Origin: Datura wrightii
Lineage: Eukaryota; Streptophyta; Magnoliopsida; Solanales; Solanaceae
Assembly (NCBI GenBank): GCA_035772735.1
Contig: JASDFA010000011.1
Span: 1,674,001-1,738,000 of the forward strand
DNA length: 64,000 nt
Direction: 5' to 3'
Positions 10,314 to 23,174 of the stretch are shown here, in pieces (position 1 is the stretch's first letter; every line of letters begins with the position of its first letter). Position numbers and translations under genes: made by a program. Under the pieces are notes generated by a model, which had not been told where the DNA came from, ran no database searches, and was given only the letters and a program-made list of their open reading frames with translations.

Positions 10314-11233
10314 GTTTGAAAGTTAGCAACATAGGCGCACTATGCTAGTGTCGACAGATCGGCCGACATCGGATGTCACATACTAACCTATGTCGAGACC
10401 CAACGCCCATCGATCAATGCCCATCGATCGAAAATTTAGATGGAAACACCTATGCTTATCCTTATGATATAAAGAAAATGTTAGAGATTAGTGGTGGTAG
10501 TGCTGGCCTACCATGGTCGCTTGCCATGGTGGTGTCGTTGTGGTGGGTCTTTAAAAATAGTTTTTAAATTAAAATTGTCAACCATATTGGGAAATATGTT
10601 GAAATGAGTGTGATAGAGGAATATTTTAGAAAAATGGCTAGGCCAAACCGCCTTATGGCGGTTTGTCCAGATAGATCTCAAAAAATACACAAAATAAAAA
10701 AAAATCGTGTAAAACGGATAATCTAGCCCAAAGTTATGATCATTTAGATAATATGCCTCTAATGAACTCTTTTTCCGTCGATTATATTACAGTTTTAACA
10801 ACATTATGTAAGATCTCATCAAAAGACTTGCATCTCGGCAGTTCTTATTTTGTTAATAAAGAGCTAACACACACCAAAAATCGCGAAAATCGTAAATTCT
10901 CATTTATGCAAAAAATAGTGATTCCGATCAAATGAAATGATAGGACTATCTAAATTCTGATTTCTTATTTTGATCTCTTTCTGTACTATACTGATTCTTT
11001 ACTGATTACCGTAATGAATTGATTTAAAATCGAAGTGGGGCTTATATATAATAGAAAGTATAAATCACATTCAGGGAATGGGATTTATAAGTTGCATTTC
11101 TGGAATGCGACGCGCCGACTTGGCGCTTGTCCGATCTTTCCCCGGGCCTTTTTCTAGCATGTATGTCTTTCAAATACTATTAACCCACACGCGAATAGGC
11201 CATCTATATACTAGAAATTTACGGGGTATAACA
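10314..11233 (-). repeat. Spacer Sp4 (A 10314-10862, half monomer 10863-10944, B 10945-11233)
   Basis: A is complete. B keeps TATATATA at 11,043-11,050 but has only two 28-bp units, the second running straight into GACGCGCCGACTTGG, so two or more units were lost by a deletion between palindromes. B ends GGGGTATAACA. Confidence 0.85.
11043..11050 (-). promoter_or_regulatory. TATA box in Sp4 segment B
   Basis: TATATATA in the conserved position. Confidence 0.4.
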
Positions 11234-14200
11234 GCGGATCAAACGAAATGATCCATCACTAGGCCCTGCAGGCTGCGCACAACCAAAATTTAGGGCCGAA
11301 CGGAGGCGGTCGATCAAATCTCCAGAAATCCGTGGGCTAACTTACACCGAAAATCGAGAAAATTATAAATTCTCATTTATGCGAAAAATAGTAATGGCGA
11401 TCAAACGAAATGATAGGGAGCCCGTCACCAAGCCCCGCAGGCTGCGCACACCCAAAATTTGGGGCCAAACAGAGACGGTCGATCACATCTCCAGAAATCC
11501 GTGGGCTAACATACACCGAAAATCGCGAAAATCGTAAATTCTCATTTATGCAAAAAATAGTGATGCCGATCAAACGAAATGATAGGGCGCCCGTCACCAG
11601 GCCCCGCAGGCTGCGCACAGCCAAAATTTGGACCCGAACGGAGGCGGTCAATTAAATCTCCAGAAATCCGTGGGCTAACATATACCGAAAATTGAGAAAA
11701 TCATAAATTCTCATTTATGCGAGAAATAGTGATGCCGATCAAACGAAATGATAGGGAACCCGTCACCTGGCCCCGCAGGTTGTGCACACCCAAAATTTGG
11801 GGCTAAACGGAGACGGTCGATCAAATCTACAAAAATCCGTGGGCTAACATACAGCGAAAATCGAGAAAATTGTAAATTGTCATTTATGCGAAAAATAGTG
11901 ATGCCGATCAAACGAAATGATAGGGCGCCCGTCACCAAGCCCCGCAGGTTGCGCACAGCCAAAACTTGGGGCCGAACGGAGGCGGATGATCAAATCTCCA
12001 TAAATTCGTGGGCTAACATACACAGAAAATCGAGAAAATCGTAAATTCTCATTTATGCGAAAAATAGTGATGCCGATCAAACGAAATGATAGGGCGCCCA
12101 TCACCAGCGCCCTGCGGGCTGCGCACAGCCAAAATTTGGGGCCGAACGGAGGCGGTCGATTAAATCTCGAAAAATTTGTGGGCTAACATACACCGAAAAT
12201 TGCGAAAATCATAAATTCTCATTTATGCAAAAAATGGTGATGCCGATCAAACGAAATGATAGGGCACCCGTCACCAGGCTGCGCACAGCAAAAATTTGGG
12301 GCCGAACGGAGACGGTCGATCAAATCTCCAGAAATTCGTGGGCTAACATACACCGAAAATCGAGAAAATTATAAATTTTCATTTTATTGAAAAATAGTGA
12401 TGCCGATCAAACGAAATGATAGGCCGCCCGTCAACAGGCCCCGCGGGCTGCGCACAACCAAAATTTGGGGCCGAACGGAAGCGGTCGATCTGATCTCGAG
12501 AAATCCGTGGGCTAACATACACCGAAAATTGCGAAAATCATAAATTTTCATTTATGCGAAAAATAGTGATGCTGATCAAACGAAATGATAGGGCACCCGT
12601 CAGCAGGCCCTACAGGCTGCGCACAACCAAAATTTGGGGTCGAACGGAGGCGGTCGATCAAATCTACAGAAATCCATGGGCTAACATTCACCGAAAACCG
12701 AGAAAATAGTAAATTGTCATTTATGCAAAAAATAGTGATGCCGATCAAACAAAATGATAGGGAGTCCGTCACCAGGCCCCGCAGGCTGCGCACAGCTAAA
12801 ATTTGGGGCCAAACGGAGGCGGACGATTAAATCTCCAGAAATCCGTGGGCTAACATACACCGAAAATCGAAAAAATCGTAAATTCTCATTTATGCGGAAA
12901 ATAGTGATGCCGATCAAATGAAATGATAGGGCGTCCGCCACCAGCGCCCTGCGGGCTACGCACAGCCAAAATTTGGGGCCGAACGGAGGCGATCGATCAA
13001 ATCTCCAGAAATCCCTAGGCTAACACGCACCGAAAATTGCTTTTATGCGAAAAATAGTGATGCCGATCAAACGAAATGATAGGGCGCCCGTCACCAGGCC
13101 CCGCAGGCTACGCACAGCTAAAATTTAGGGCCGAACAGAGACGGTCGATCAAATCTCCAGAAATCCGTGGCCTAAAATACACCAAAAATTGAGAAAATCA
13201 TAAATTCTCATTTAGTCGAAAAATAGTGATGCCGATCAAACAAAATGATAATGCGCCCGTCACCAGCCCACGCGGGCTGTGCACAGCCAAAATTTGGGGC
13301 CGAACGGAGGCGGTCGATCAAATCTCCAGAAATCTGTGTGCTAACATTCACCGAAAACCGAGAAAATCGTAAATTCTCATTTATGCAAAAAATAGTGATC
13401 ACGATCAAACGAAATGATAGGGCGCCCGTCACCAGGCCCCGCAGGCTGCGCACAACCAAAATTTGGGGCCGTATGGAGGCGGTCGATCAAATCTCCAGAA
13501 ATTCATTGGCTAACATACACCGAAAATTGAGAAAATCGTAAATTCTCATTTATGTGAAAAATAGTGATGCCGATCAAAGGAAATGATAGGGCGTCCGTCA
13601 CCAGGCCCTGCAGGCTGCGCACAGCTAAACATTTGGGCTGAAAGGAGGCGGTCGATCAAATATCCAGAAATCCGTGTGCTAACATTCACCGAAAACCGTG
13701 AAAATCGTAAATTGTCAATTATTCAAAAAATAGTGATGTCGATCAAACAAAATGATAGGGCACCCGTCACCAGGCCCTGCGGGCTGCGCACAGCCAAAAT
13801 TTTGGGCCGAATGGAGGCGGTCGATTAAATCTCGAAAAATCTATGGGCTAACATACACCGAAAATCGCGAAAATCGTAAATTCTCTTTTATGCAAAAAAT
13901 TGTGATGCCGATCAAACGAAATGATAGGGCGCCCGTCACCAGGCCCCGCAGGCTGTGCACAACCAAAATTTGGAGCCGAACGGAGACGGTCGATCAAATC
14001 TCCAGAAATCTGTGGGCTAACATTCACCGAAAATCGAGAAAATCGTAAATTGTCATTTATTTGAAAAATATTGATGCCGATCAAAAGAATTGATAGGGCG
14101 CCCGTCACCAGGCCCCGCGGGCTACGCACAGCCAAAATTTGGGGCCGAACGGAGGCGGTCGATTAAATCTCGAGAAATCCGTGGGCTAACATACACCGAA

Positions 14201-16248
14201 AATTGCGAAAATCATAAATTCTCATTTATGCAAAAAATTGTGATGCCGATCAAACGAAATGATAGGGCGCCCGTCACCAGGACCTGCAGGCTGCGTACAG
14301 CCAAAATTTAGGGCCGAACGGAGACGGTCGATCAAATCTCCAGAAATCCATGGGCTAACATACACCGAAAATCGATAAAATCGTAAATTCTCATTTATTC
14401 GAAAAATAGTGATGCCGATCAAACAAAATGATAGGGCGCCCGTCAGCGAAGCCCGTCAGCAGCGCCCCGCGGGCTGCGCACAGCCAAAATTTGGGGCCGA
14501 ACTGAGGCGGTCGATCAAATCTCCAGAAATCCCTGGGCTAACACACACCGAAAATTGCGAAAATCGTAAATTCTCATTTATGCAAAAAATAGTGATGCCG
14601 ATCAAACGAAATGATAGCGCACCCATCACCAGGCCCCGCAGGCTACGCACAACCAAAATTTGGGCCAAACGTAGACGGTCGATCACATCTCCAGAAATCC
14701 GTGGGCTAACATACACCGAAAATCGCGAAAATCGTAAATTGTCATTTGTTTGAAAAATAGTAATGCCGATCAAACGAAATGATAGGGCGCCTGTCACCAG
14801 GCCATGCAAGCTGCGCACAGCCAAACTTTTGGGGCCAAACAGAGACGGTCGATCAAATCTCCAGAAATCCGTGGGCTAACATTCACCGAAAATCGAGAAA
14901 ATCGTAAATTGTCATTTATTCGAAAAATAGTGATGCCGATCAAACAAAATGATTGAGCGCCCGTCACCAGGACCCACAGGCTACGCACAGCCAAAATTTG
15001 GGGCCAAACGGAGGTGGTCGATCAAATCTGCAGAAATCCGTGGGCTAACATACACCGAAAATCGAGAAAATCGTAAATTCTCATTTATGCGAAAAGTAGT
15101 GATGCCGATCAAACGAAATGATAGGGCGCCAGTCACCAGCGCCCTGCGGGCTGCGCACAGCCAAAATTTGGGGCCGAACGGAGGCGGTCGATCAAATCTC
15201 CAGAAATTCGTGGGCTAACAGACACCGAAAATTGCGAAAATCATAAATTCTCATTTATGCGAGAAATAGTGATGCCGATCAAACGATATGATAGGGCACC
15301 CGTCACCAGGCCCTGCAGGCTGCGCACACCCAAAATTTGGGCCAAACAGAGACGGTCGATCAAATTTAGAGAAATCCGTGGGCTAACATACACTGAAAAC
15401 CGAGAAAATCTTTAATTGTCATTTATGCAAAAAATAGTGATGCCGATCAAATGAAATGATAGGGCGCCCATCAGCAGGCCCCGCGGGCTGCACACAGCCA
15501 AAATTTGGGGCCGAACGGAGGCGGTCGATCAAATATCCAGAAATCCGTGGGCTAACATACAGCGAAAACCGAGAAAATCGTAAATTGTCATTTATGCGAA
15601 AAATAGTGATGCCGATCAAACGAAATTATAGGGTGCCTGTCACCAGTGCCCCGCGTGCTGCGCACAGCCAAAAGTTGGGGCCGAACGGAGGCGGTCGATC
15701 AAATCTCCAGATATCCCTGGGCTAACACGCACCAAAAACTGCGAAAATCGTAAATTCTCATTTATGCGAAAAATAGTGATGCCGATCAAACGAAATGATA
15801 GGGCACCCAACACCAGGCCCCGCAGTCTGCGCACAGCCAAAATTTGGGGCCAAACAGAGACGGTCGATCTGATCTCCAGAAATCCGTGGGCTAACATACA
15901 CCGAAAATCGCAAAAATCGTAAATTGTCATTTGTTCGAAAAATAGTAATGCCGATCAAACGAAATGATAGAGCACCCATCACCTGGCCCCGCAGGCTGCG
16001 CACCGCTAAATGTTTGGGGCCAAACGGAGATGATCGATCAAATCTCCAGAAATCCGTGTGCTAACATTAAACGAAAATCGAGAAAATCGTAAATTGTCAT
16101 TTATTCGAAAAATAGTGATGCCGATCAAATAAAATGATAGGGCGCTCGTCATCAGCGCCCCGCGGGCTGCGCATAGCCAAAATTTGGGGCCGAACGGAGG
16201 CGATCGATTAAATTATCCAAAAATCTCTGGGCTAACACGCACCGCAAA
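11234..16248 (+). repeat. Satellite block S5 (about 29.7 monomers)
   Basis: A long block with several irregular monomers. A 9-bp deletion at an AGGC direct repeat lies near 12,277. About 20 bp of the AT-rich half is lost near 13,040. A small duplication of CCCGTCAGC lies at 14,438-14,460. Two copies of the linked dimer, a GATCACATCTCC or related monomer followed by a CCAAAC-TTTTGGGGCC-type monomer, lie near 14,640-14,900 and 15,830-16,080. The final monomer is diverged (AAATTATCCAAAAATCTCTG). Confidence 0.9.
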
Positions 16249-17230
16249 GTTTAAAAGTTAGCAACATAGGCGCACTATGCTAGTGTCGACAGATCGGCCG
16301 ACATAGGATGTCACATGCTAACCTATGTCGAGACCCGACGCCCATCGATCAAAAATTTAAAAGGAAACACCTATGCTTATCCTTATGATATAAAGAAAAT
16401 GCTAGAGATTAGTGGTGGTAGTGCTGGCCTACCATGGTCGCTTGCCACGGTGGTGTCGGTTGTGGTGGGTCGTTAGGACCAGTTTTTAAATTAAAATTAT
16501 CAACCATATTGGGAAATATGTTGAAATGAGTGCGACAGAGGAATATTTTTAGAAAAATGGCTCAGCCAAAACGCCTTACGGCGGTTTGTCCAGATAGATC
16601 TCGAAAAAATACACAAAATGAAAAAACAAATAGTGTAAAACGGTTAATCCAGCCCAAAATTATGATCAATTAGTTAATATGCCTCTAATTAACTCTTTTT
16701 CCGTCGATTATATTACAATTTTAACAACATTATGTAAGATCTCATCAAAAGACTTGCATCTCTGCAGTACTTATTTTGTTAATAAAGAGCTAACACACAC
16801 CAAAAATCGCGAAAATCATAAATTCTCATTTATGCAAAAAATAGTGATGCCGATCAAACGAAATTAAAAGGACTATCTAAATTTTGATTTCTTATTTTGT
16901 TCTGTTTCTCTACTATACTGATTCTTTACTGATTACCGTAATGAATTGATTTAAAACCGAAGTTGGGCTTATATATATTAGAAACTATAAATCGCATTCA
17001 AGGAATGGGATTTATAAGTTGCATTTCCGGAATACGATTTATAAGTTGCATTCCTGGAATGTGTTTTATAAGTCGCATTCCCAAAATGCGATTTATAAGT
17101 CGCATTTTGCCTTGCGACGCGCCGACTTGGCGCTTGTCCGATCTTTCCCTGGGCCTTTTTCTAGCATGTATGTCTTTCAAATACTCTTAACCAACACGCG
17201 AATAGGCCATCTATATGCTAGAAATTTACA
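16249..17230 (-). repeat. Spacer Sp5 (A 16249-16788, half monomer 16789-16871, B 16872-17230)
   Basis: A lacks about 20 bp near 16,350. B has an extended TATATATAT box (16,970-16,978) and five 28-bp units. Its right end is abnormal: after GAAATTTACA the sequence jumps directly to GGCTGCGCAC inside a monomer, so the GGGGTGTAACA terminus and the GC-rich start of the next monomer are deleted. Confidence 0.85.
16970..16978 (-). promoter_or_regulatory. TATA box in Sp5 segment B
   Basis: TATATATAT in the conserved position; the preceding GTGGGG has become GTTGGG. Confidence 0.35.
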
Positions 17231-19841
17231 GGCTGCGCACACCCAAAATTTGGGGCCGAACGGAGGCGGTCGATCAAATCTCCAGAAATCCGGGGGCTAA
17301 CATACACCGAAAATTGCGAAAATTGTAAATTCTCATTTATGCAAAAAATGGTGATGCCGATCAAACGAAATGATAGGGCGCCCGTCACCATGCCCCGCAG
17401 CCTGCGCACAGCCAAAATTTGGGGCCGAACGGAGGCGGTCGATCAAATCTCCAAAAATCCGTGGGCTAACATATAGTGAAAATCGAGAAAATCGTAAATT
17501 GTCATTTATGCGAAAAATAGTGATGTCGATCAAACGAAATGATAGGGCGCCCATCACCAGCGCCCCGCGGGCTGCGCAGAGCCAAAATTTGGGGCCGAAC
17601 GGAGGCGGTCGATCAAATCTCCAGAAATTCCTAGGCTAACACGCACCAAAAACTGCAAAAATCGTAAATTCTCATTTATGTGAAAAATAGTGATGCCGAT
17701 CAAATGAAATGATAGGGCGCCCGTCACCAGGCCCCACAGGCTGCGCACAGCCAAAATTTGGGGCCAAACAGAGACAGTCGATCTGATCTCCAGAAATTCG
17801 TGGGCTAACATACACCGAAAATCGCGAAAATCGTAAATTGTCATTTGTTCGAAAAATAGTAATGCCAATTAAACGAAATGATAGGGAGCCCATCACAAGG
17901 CCCCGCAGGATACGCACAGCCAAAATTTGGGGCCGAATGGAGACGGTCAATCAAATCTCCAGAAATCCGTGGGCTAACATACACCGAAAATTGAGAAAAT
18001 CGTAAATTCTCTTTTATTCAAAAAAGCCGATCAAACGAAATGATAGGGCGCCCGTCACCAGGCCCCAAAGGCTGCGCACAGCCAAAATTTGGGACCGAAC
18101 GGAGGCGGTCGATCAAATCTCCAAAAATCTGTGGGCTAACATACACCGAAAATTGAGAAAATTATAAATTCTCATTTATGTGAAAAATGGTGATGCCGAT
18201 CAAACGAAATCATAGGGCGCCCTTCAGAAGCGCCCGCAGGCTGCGTACAGCCAAAATTTGGGGCCGAACGGAGGTGGTCGATCAAATCTCCAGAAATCCG
18301 TGGGCTAACATACACCGAAAATCCAAAAAAATCGTAAATTCTCATTTATGCGAAAAATAATGATGTCAATCAAACGAAATGATAGGGAGCCCGTCACCAG
18401 CGCCCCCAAGCTTCACACAGCCAAAATTCGAGGCCGAACGGAGGTGGTCGATCTGATCTCGAGAAATCCGTGGGCTAACATACACCGAAAATTGTGAAAA
18501 TCGTAAATTCTCATTTATGCGAAAAATAGTGATGCCGATCAAATGAAATGATAGGGCGCCGTCACCAGGCCCCATAGGCTGTGCACAGCCAAAATTTGGG
18601 GCCGAACGTAGGCGGACGATCAAATCTCCAGAAATCCGTGGGCTAACATACACCAAAAATCGAGAAAATCGTAAATTCTCATTTATGCGACAAATAGTGA
18701 TGCCGATCAAATGAAATGATAGGGCGCCCGTCACCAGTCCCCACAGGCTGCGCACAGCCAAAATTTGGGGCCGAACGGAGGCGTACGTTCAAATCTCCAG
18801 AAATCTCTGGGCTAACATACACCAAAAATTAAGAAAATCGTAAATTCTCATTTATGCGAAAAATAGTGATGCCGATCAAACAAAATGATAGGGTGCCCGT
18901 CACCAGCGCCCCGTGGGCTGCGCACAGCCAAAATTTGGAGCTGAACGGAGGCGGTCGATCAAATCTCCAGAAATCCCTGGGCTAACACGCACCGAAAATT
19001 GTGAAAATCATAAATTATCATTTATGCGAAAAATAGTGATGCCGGTCAAATGAAATGATAGGGAGCCCGTCACCAGGCCCCGTAGCCTGCGCACAGCCAA
19101 AATTTGGGGCCAAACAGAGACGGTCGATCACATCTCCAGAAATCCGTGGGCTAACATACACCGAAAATCGCGAAAATTGTAAATTCTCATTTATGCGAAA
19201 AATAGTGATGCCGATCAAATGAAATGATAGGGCGCCCGTCACCAGGCCCCGCAGGCTATGCATAGCCAAAATTTGGGGCTAAACGGAGGTGGAAGATCCT
19301 CCAGAAATCCGTGGGCTAACATACACCGAAAATCGAGAAAATCGTAAATTCTCATTTATGTGAAAAATAGTGATGCCGATCAAACGAAATGATAGGGCTC
19401 CCGTCACCAGCGCCCCGCGGGCTGTGGACAGCCAAAATTTGGGGCCGAACGGAGCTGGTCGATCAAATATCCAGAAATCCCTGGGCTAACACGCACCGAA
19501 AACTGCGAAAACTGTAAATTCTCATTTATGCGAAAAATAGTGATGTCGATCAAACGTAATGATAGGGCGCCCATCACCAGACCCCGCGGGCTGTGCACAG
19601 CTCAAATTTAGGGCCAAACAGAGACGGTCGATCACATCTCCAGAAATCCGTGGGCTAACATACACCGAAAATTGCGAAAATCGTAAATTGTCATTTATGC
19701 AAAAAATAGTGATGTCGATCAAACTAAATGATAGGGAGCCCGTCACCAACGCCCAGCGGGCTGCGCACAACCAAAATTTGGGGCCGAACGGAGGCGATCG
19801 ATCAATTATCCAGAAATCCCTGGGCTAACACGCACCGAAAA
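17231..19841 (+). repeat. Satellite block S6 (about 15.5 monomers)
   Basis: The block starts mid-monomer at GGCTGCGCAC because of the deletion that ends Sp5, which explains why it departs from the usual n + 0.7 length. About 11 bp are missing around 18,027, where AAAAAAGCCGATC replaces AAAAAATAGTGATGCCGATC. Several monomers at 18,400-18,780 carry the GGCGGACGATC variant. It ends in a normal pre-spacer monomer. Confidence 0.9.
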
Positions 19842-20747
19842 GTTTGAAAGTTAGCAACATAGGCGCACTATGCTAGTGTCGACAGATCGGCCGACATCGG
19901 ATGTCACATGCTAACCTATGTCGAGACCCGATGCCCATCGATCAATGCCCAGCGATCGAAAATTTAAAAGGAAACACCTATGCTTATCCTTATGATATAA
20001 AGAAAATGCTAGAGATTAGTGGTGGTAGTGCTGGCCTACCATGGTCGCTTGCCATGGTGGTGTCGGTTGTGGTGGGTCGTTAGAACCAGTTTTTAAATTA
20101 AAATTGTCAACCATATTGGGAAATATGTTGAAATGAGTGTGATAGATGATATTTTTAGAAAAATGGCTTGGTCAAACCGCCTTACGTCAGTTTGTCAAGA
20201 TAGATCTTGAAAAAATACACAAAATGAAAAAAAAATCGTGTAAAACGGATAATCCAGCCCAAAGTTATGATCATTTAGATAATATGCTTCTAATGAACTC
20301 TTTTTACGTCGATTATATTACAGTTTTAACAACATTATGTAAGATCTCATCAAAAGACTTGCATCTCGGCAGTTCTTATTTTGTTAATAAAGAGCTAACA
20401 CACACCAAAAATCGCGAAAATCGTAAATTCTCATTTATGCAAAAAATAGTGATGCCGATCAAATGAAATGATAGGACTATCTAAATTCTGATTTCTTATT
20501 TTGATCTCTTTCTGTACTATACTGAATCTTTACTGGTTACCGTAATGGATTGATTTAAAACCAAAGTGGAAACTATAAATCGCATTCATGGAATGCGATT
20601 TATAAGTCACATTTTGCCTTGCGACGCGCCGACTTGGCGCTTGTCCGATCTTTCACCGGGCCTTTTTCTAGCATATATGTCTTTCAAATACTCTTAACCA
20701 ACACGCGAATAGGCCATCTATATGCTAGAAATTTACGAGGTGTAACA
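19842..20747 (-). repeat. Spacer Sp6 (A 19842-20393, half monomer 20394-20475, B 20476-20747)
   Basis: A is complete but its hairpin is degraded (CGCCTTACGTCAGTTTG). B is the leftmost copy with the 16-bp TATA deletion (CCAAAGTGGAAACTATAAAT) and has only two 28-bp units. It ends GAGGTGTAACA. Confidence 0.85.
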
Positions 20748-22213
20748 GCGGATCAAACGAAATGATCCATCACTAGGCCCCGCAGGCTGCGCACAGCCAA
20801 AATTTGGGCCCGAACGGAGGCGGTCGATCAAATCTCTAGAAATCCGTGAGCTAACATACACTGAAAATGGCAAAAATCATAAATTCTCATTTATGAAAAA
20901 AATTGTGATGCCGATCAAACGAAATGATAGGGCGCCCATCATAAGGCTCCGCAGGCTGCGCACAACCAAAATTTGGGGCCGAACGGAGACGGTTGATCAA
21001 ATCTCCAGAAATCGGTGGGCTAACATACACCGAAAATCGAGAAAATCATAAATTCTCATTTATTCAAAAAATAGTGATGCCGATCAAATGAAATGATAGG
21101 GCGCCAGTCACCAAGCCCCACAGGTTGCGCACAACCAAAATTTGGGGCCGAACAGATGCGGTCGATCAAATCTCCAGAAATCCGTGGGCTAACATACGCC
21201 GAAAATCGTAAATCGTAAATTCTCATTTATGCGAATAATAGTGATGCCGATCAAATGAAATGATAGGGCGCCCGTCAGAAGCGCCCCGCAGGCTGCGCAC
21301 AGCCAAAATTTGGGGCCGAATGGAGGCGGTTGATTAAATCTCCCGAAATCCGTGGGCTAACATACACTGAAAATTGCGAAAATCGTAAATTCTCATTTAT
21401 GCGAGAAATAGTGATGCCGATCAAATAAAATGATAGGGCACCCGTCACCAGGCCCCGCAGGCTGCGCACAGCTAAAATTTGGGGCCAAACGAAGGCGGTC
21501 GATCAAATCTCCAGAAATCCGTGGGCTAACATACACCGAAAATCGAGAAAATCATAAATTCTCATTTATTCGAAAAATAGTGATGCTGATCAAACGAAAT
21601 GATAGGGCGCCCGTCACCAGGCCCCGAGGGCTATGCACAACCAAAATTTGGGGCCGAACGGAGGCGGTCGATCTGATCTCGAGAAATTCGTGGGCTAACA
21701 TACACCGAAAATTGCAAAAATTGTAAATTCTTATTTATGCGAAAAATAGTGATGCCGATCAAATGAAATGATAGGGCGCCCGTCAGCAGGCCGCAGAGGC
21801 TGCGCACAGCCAAAATTTGGGGCCGAACGGAGTCGGTCGATCAAATCTACAGAAATCTGTGGGCTAACATACAGCTAAAACTGAGAAAATCGTAAATTGT
21901 CATTTATGCGAATGATGCCGATCAAACGAAATGATACGGCGCCCGTCACTAGGCCCCGCAGGCTGCGCACAGCCAAAATTTGGGGCCGAACTGAGGCGGA
22001 CGATCAAATCTCCAGAAATCCGTGGGCTAACATACACCGAAAATTGAGAAAATGGTAAATTCTCATTTATGTGAAAAATAGTGATGCCGATCAAACGAAA
22101 TGATAGGGCACCCGTCACCAGCGCCCCGCGGGCTGCGCACAGCCAAAATTTGGGGCCGAACAGAGGCGGTCGATCAAATATCTAGAAATCCCGGGGCTAA
22201 CACGCACCGAAAA
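20748..22213 (+). repeat. Satellite block S7 (about 8.7 monomers)
   Basis: The block has regular 169-bp monomers, with one shortened at 21,907-21,915 where GCGAATGATGCCG replaces GCGAAAAATAGTGATGCCG. A CTCGAG-type monomer lies near 21,667. It ends with the TCAAATATCTAGAAATCCCG pre-spacer monomer. Confidence 0.9.
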
Positions 22214-23174
22214 GTTTGAAAGTTAGCAACATAGGCGCACTATGCTAGTGTCGACAGATCAGTCGACATCGGATGTCACATGCTAACCTATGTCGAGACC
22301 CAACGCCCATCGATCATTGCCCAGCGATCGAAAATTTAAAAGGAAACACCTATGATTATCCTTATGATATAAAGAAAATGATAGAGATTAGTGGTGGTAG
22401 TGCTGGCCTACCATGGTCGATTGCCATGGTGGTGTCGGTTGTGGTGGGTCGTTAAGACTAGTTTTTAAATTAAAATTGTCAACCATATTGAGAAATATGT
22501 TGAAATGAGTGCGATAGAGGCATATGTTTAGAAAAATGGCTCGGCCAAACCGCCTTACGGCGGTTTGTCCAGATAGATCTCGAAAAAATACACAAAATGA
22601 AAAAAACCCGTGTAAAACGGATAATCCAGCCCAAAGTTATGATCATTTAGATAATATGCCTCTAATGAACTCTTTTTCCGTCGATTATATTACAGTTTTA
22701 ACAACATTATGTAAGATCTCATTAAAAGGCTTGCATCTCGGCAGTTCTTATTTTGTTAATAAAGAAATAACACACACCAAAAATCGCGAAAATCGTAAAT
22801 TCTCATTTATGCAACAAATAGTGACGCCGATCAAACGAAATGATAGGACTATCTAAATTCTGATTTCTTATTTTGATCTCTTTCTGTACTATACTGATTC
22901 TTTACTGATTACCGTAATAAATTGATTTAAAACCGAAGTGGGGCTTATATATACTGATTCCCTGAATGCGATTTATAAGTCGCAATCCTGGAATGCGTTT
23001 AATAAGTCGCATTCCCGGAATGTGATTTATAAGTCGCATTTTGCCTTGCGACGCGCCGACTTGGCGCTTGTTCGATCCTTCCCCAAGCCTTTTTATAGCA
23101 TGTATGTCTTTCAAATACTCTTAACCAACACGCGAATAGGCCATCAATATGCTAGAAATTTACGGTGTGTAACA
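22214..23174 (-). repeat. Spacer Sp7 (A 22214-22768, half monomer 22769-22847, B 22848-23174)
   Basis: A is complete with an intact 9-bp hairpin. The A/half-monomer junction reads AAAGAAATAACACACACC, as in copies 1 and 2, rather than AAAGAGCTAAC. B keeps TATATATA (22,946-22,953) but runs at once into CTGATTCCCTGAATGCG, so the first palindromic unit is rearranged. There are four 28-bp units. Confidence 0.85.
22946..22953 (-). promoter_or_regulatory. TATA box in Sp7 segment B
   Basis: TATATATA in the conserved position, but the downstream linker to the first 28-bp unit is rearranged. Confidence 0.35.

Noticed and set aside
22524..22856. 106-110-codon plus-strand frames ending in the half monomer
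   Set aside because: The end of the frame is satellite sequence, and the start varies between copies through small indels in the A-run near ACACAAAATGAAAAAA.
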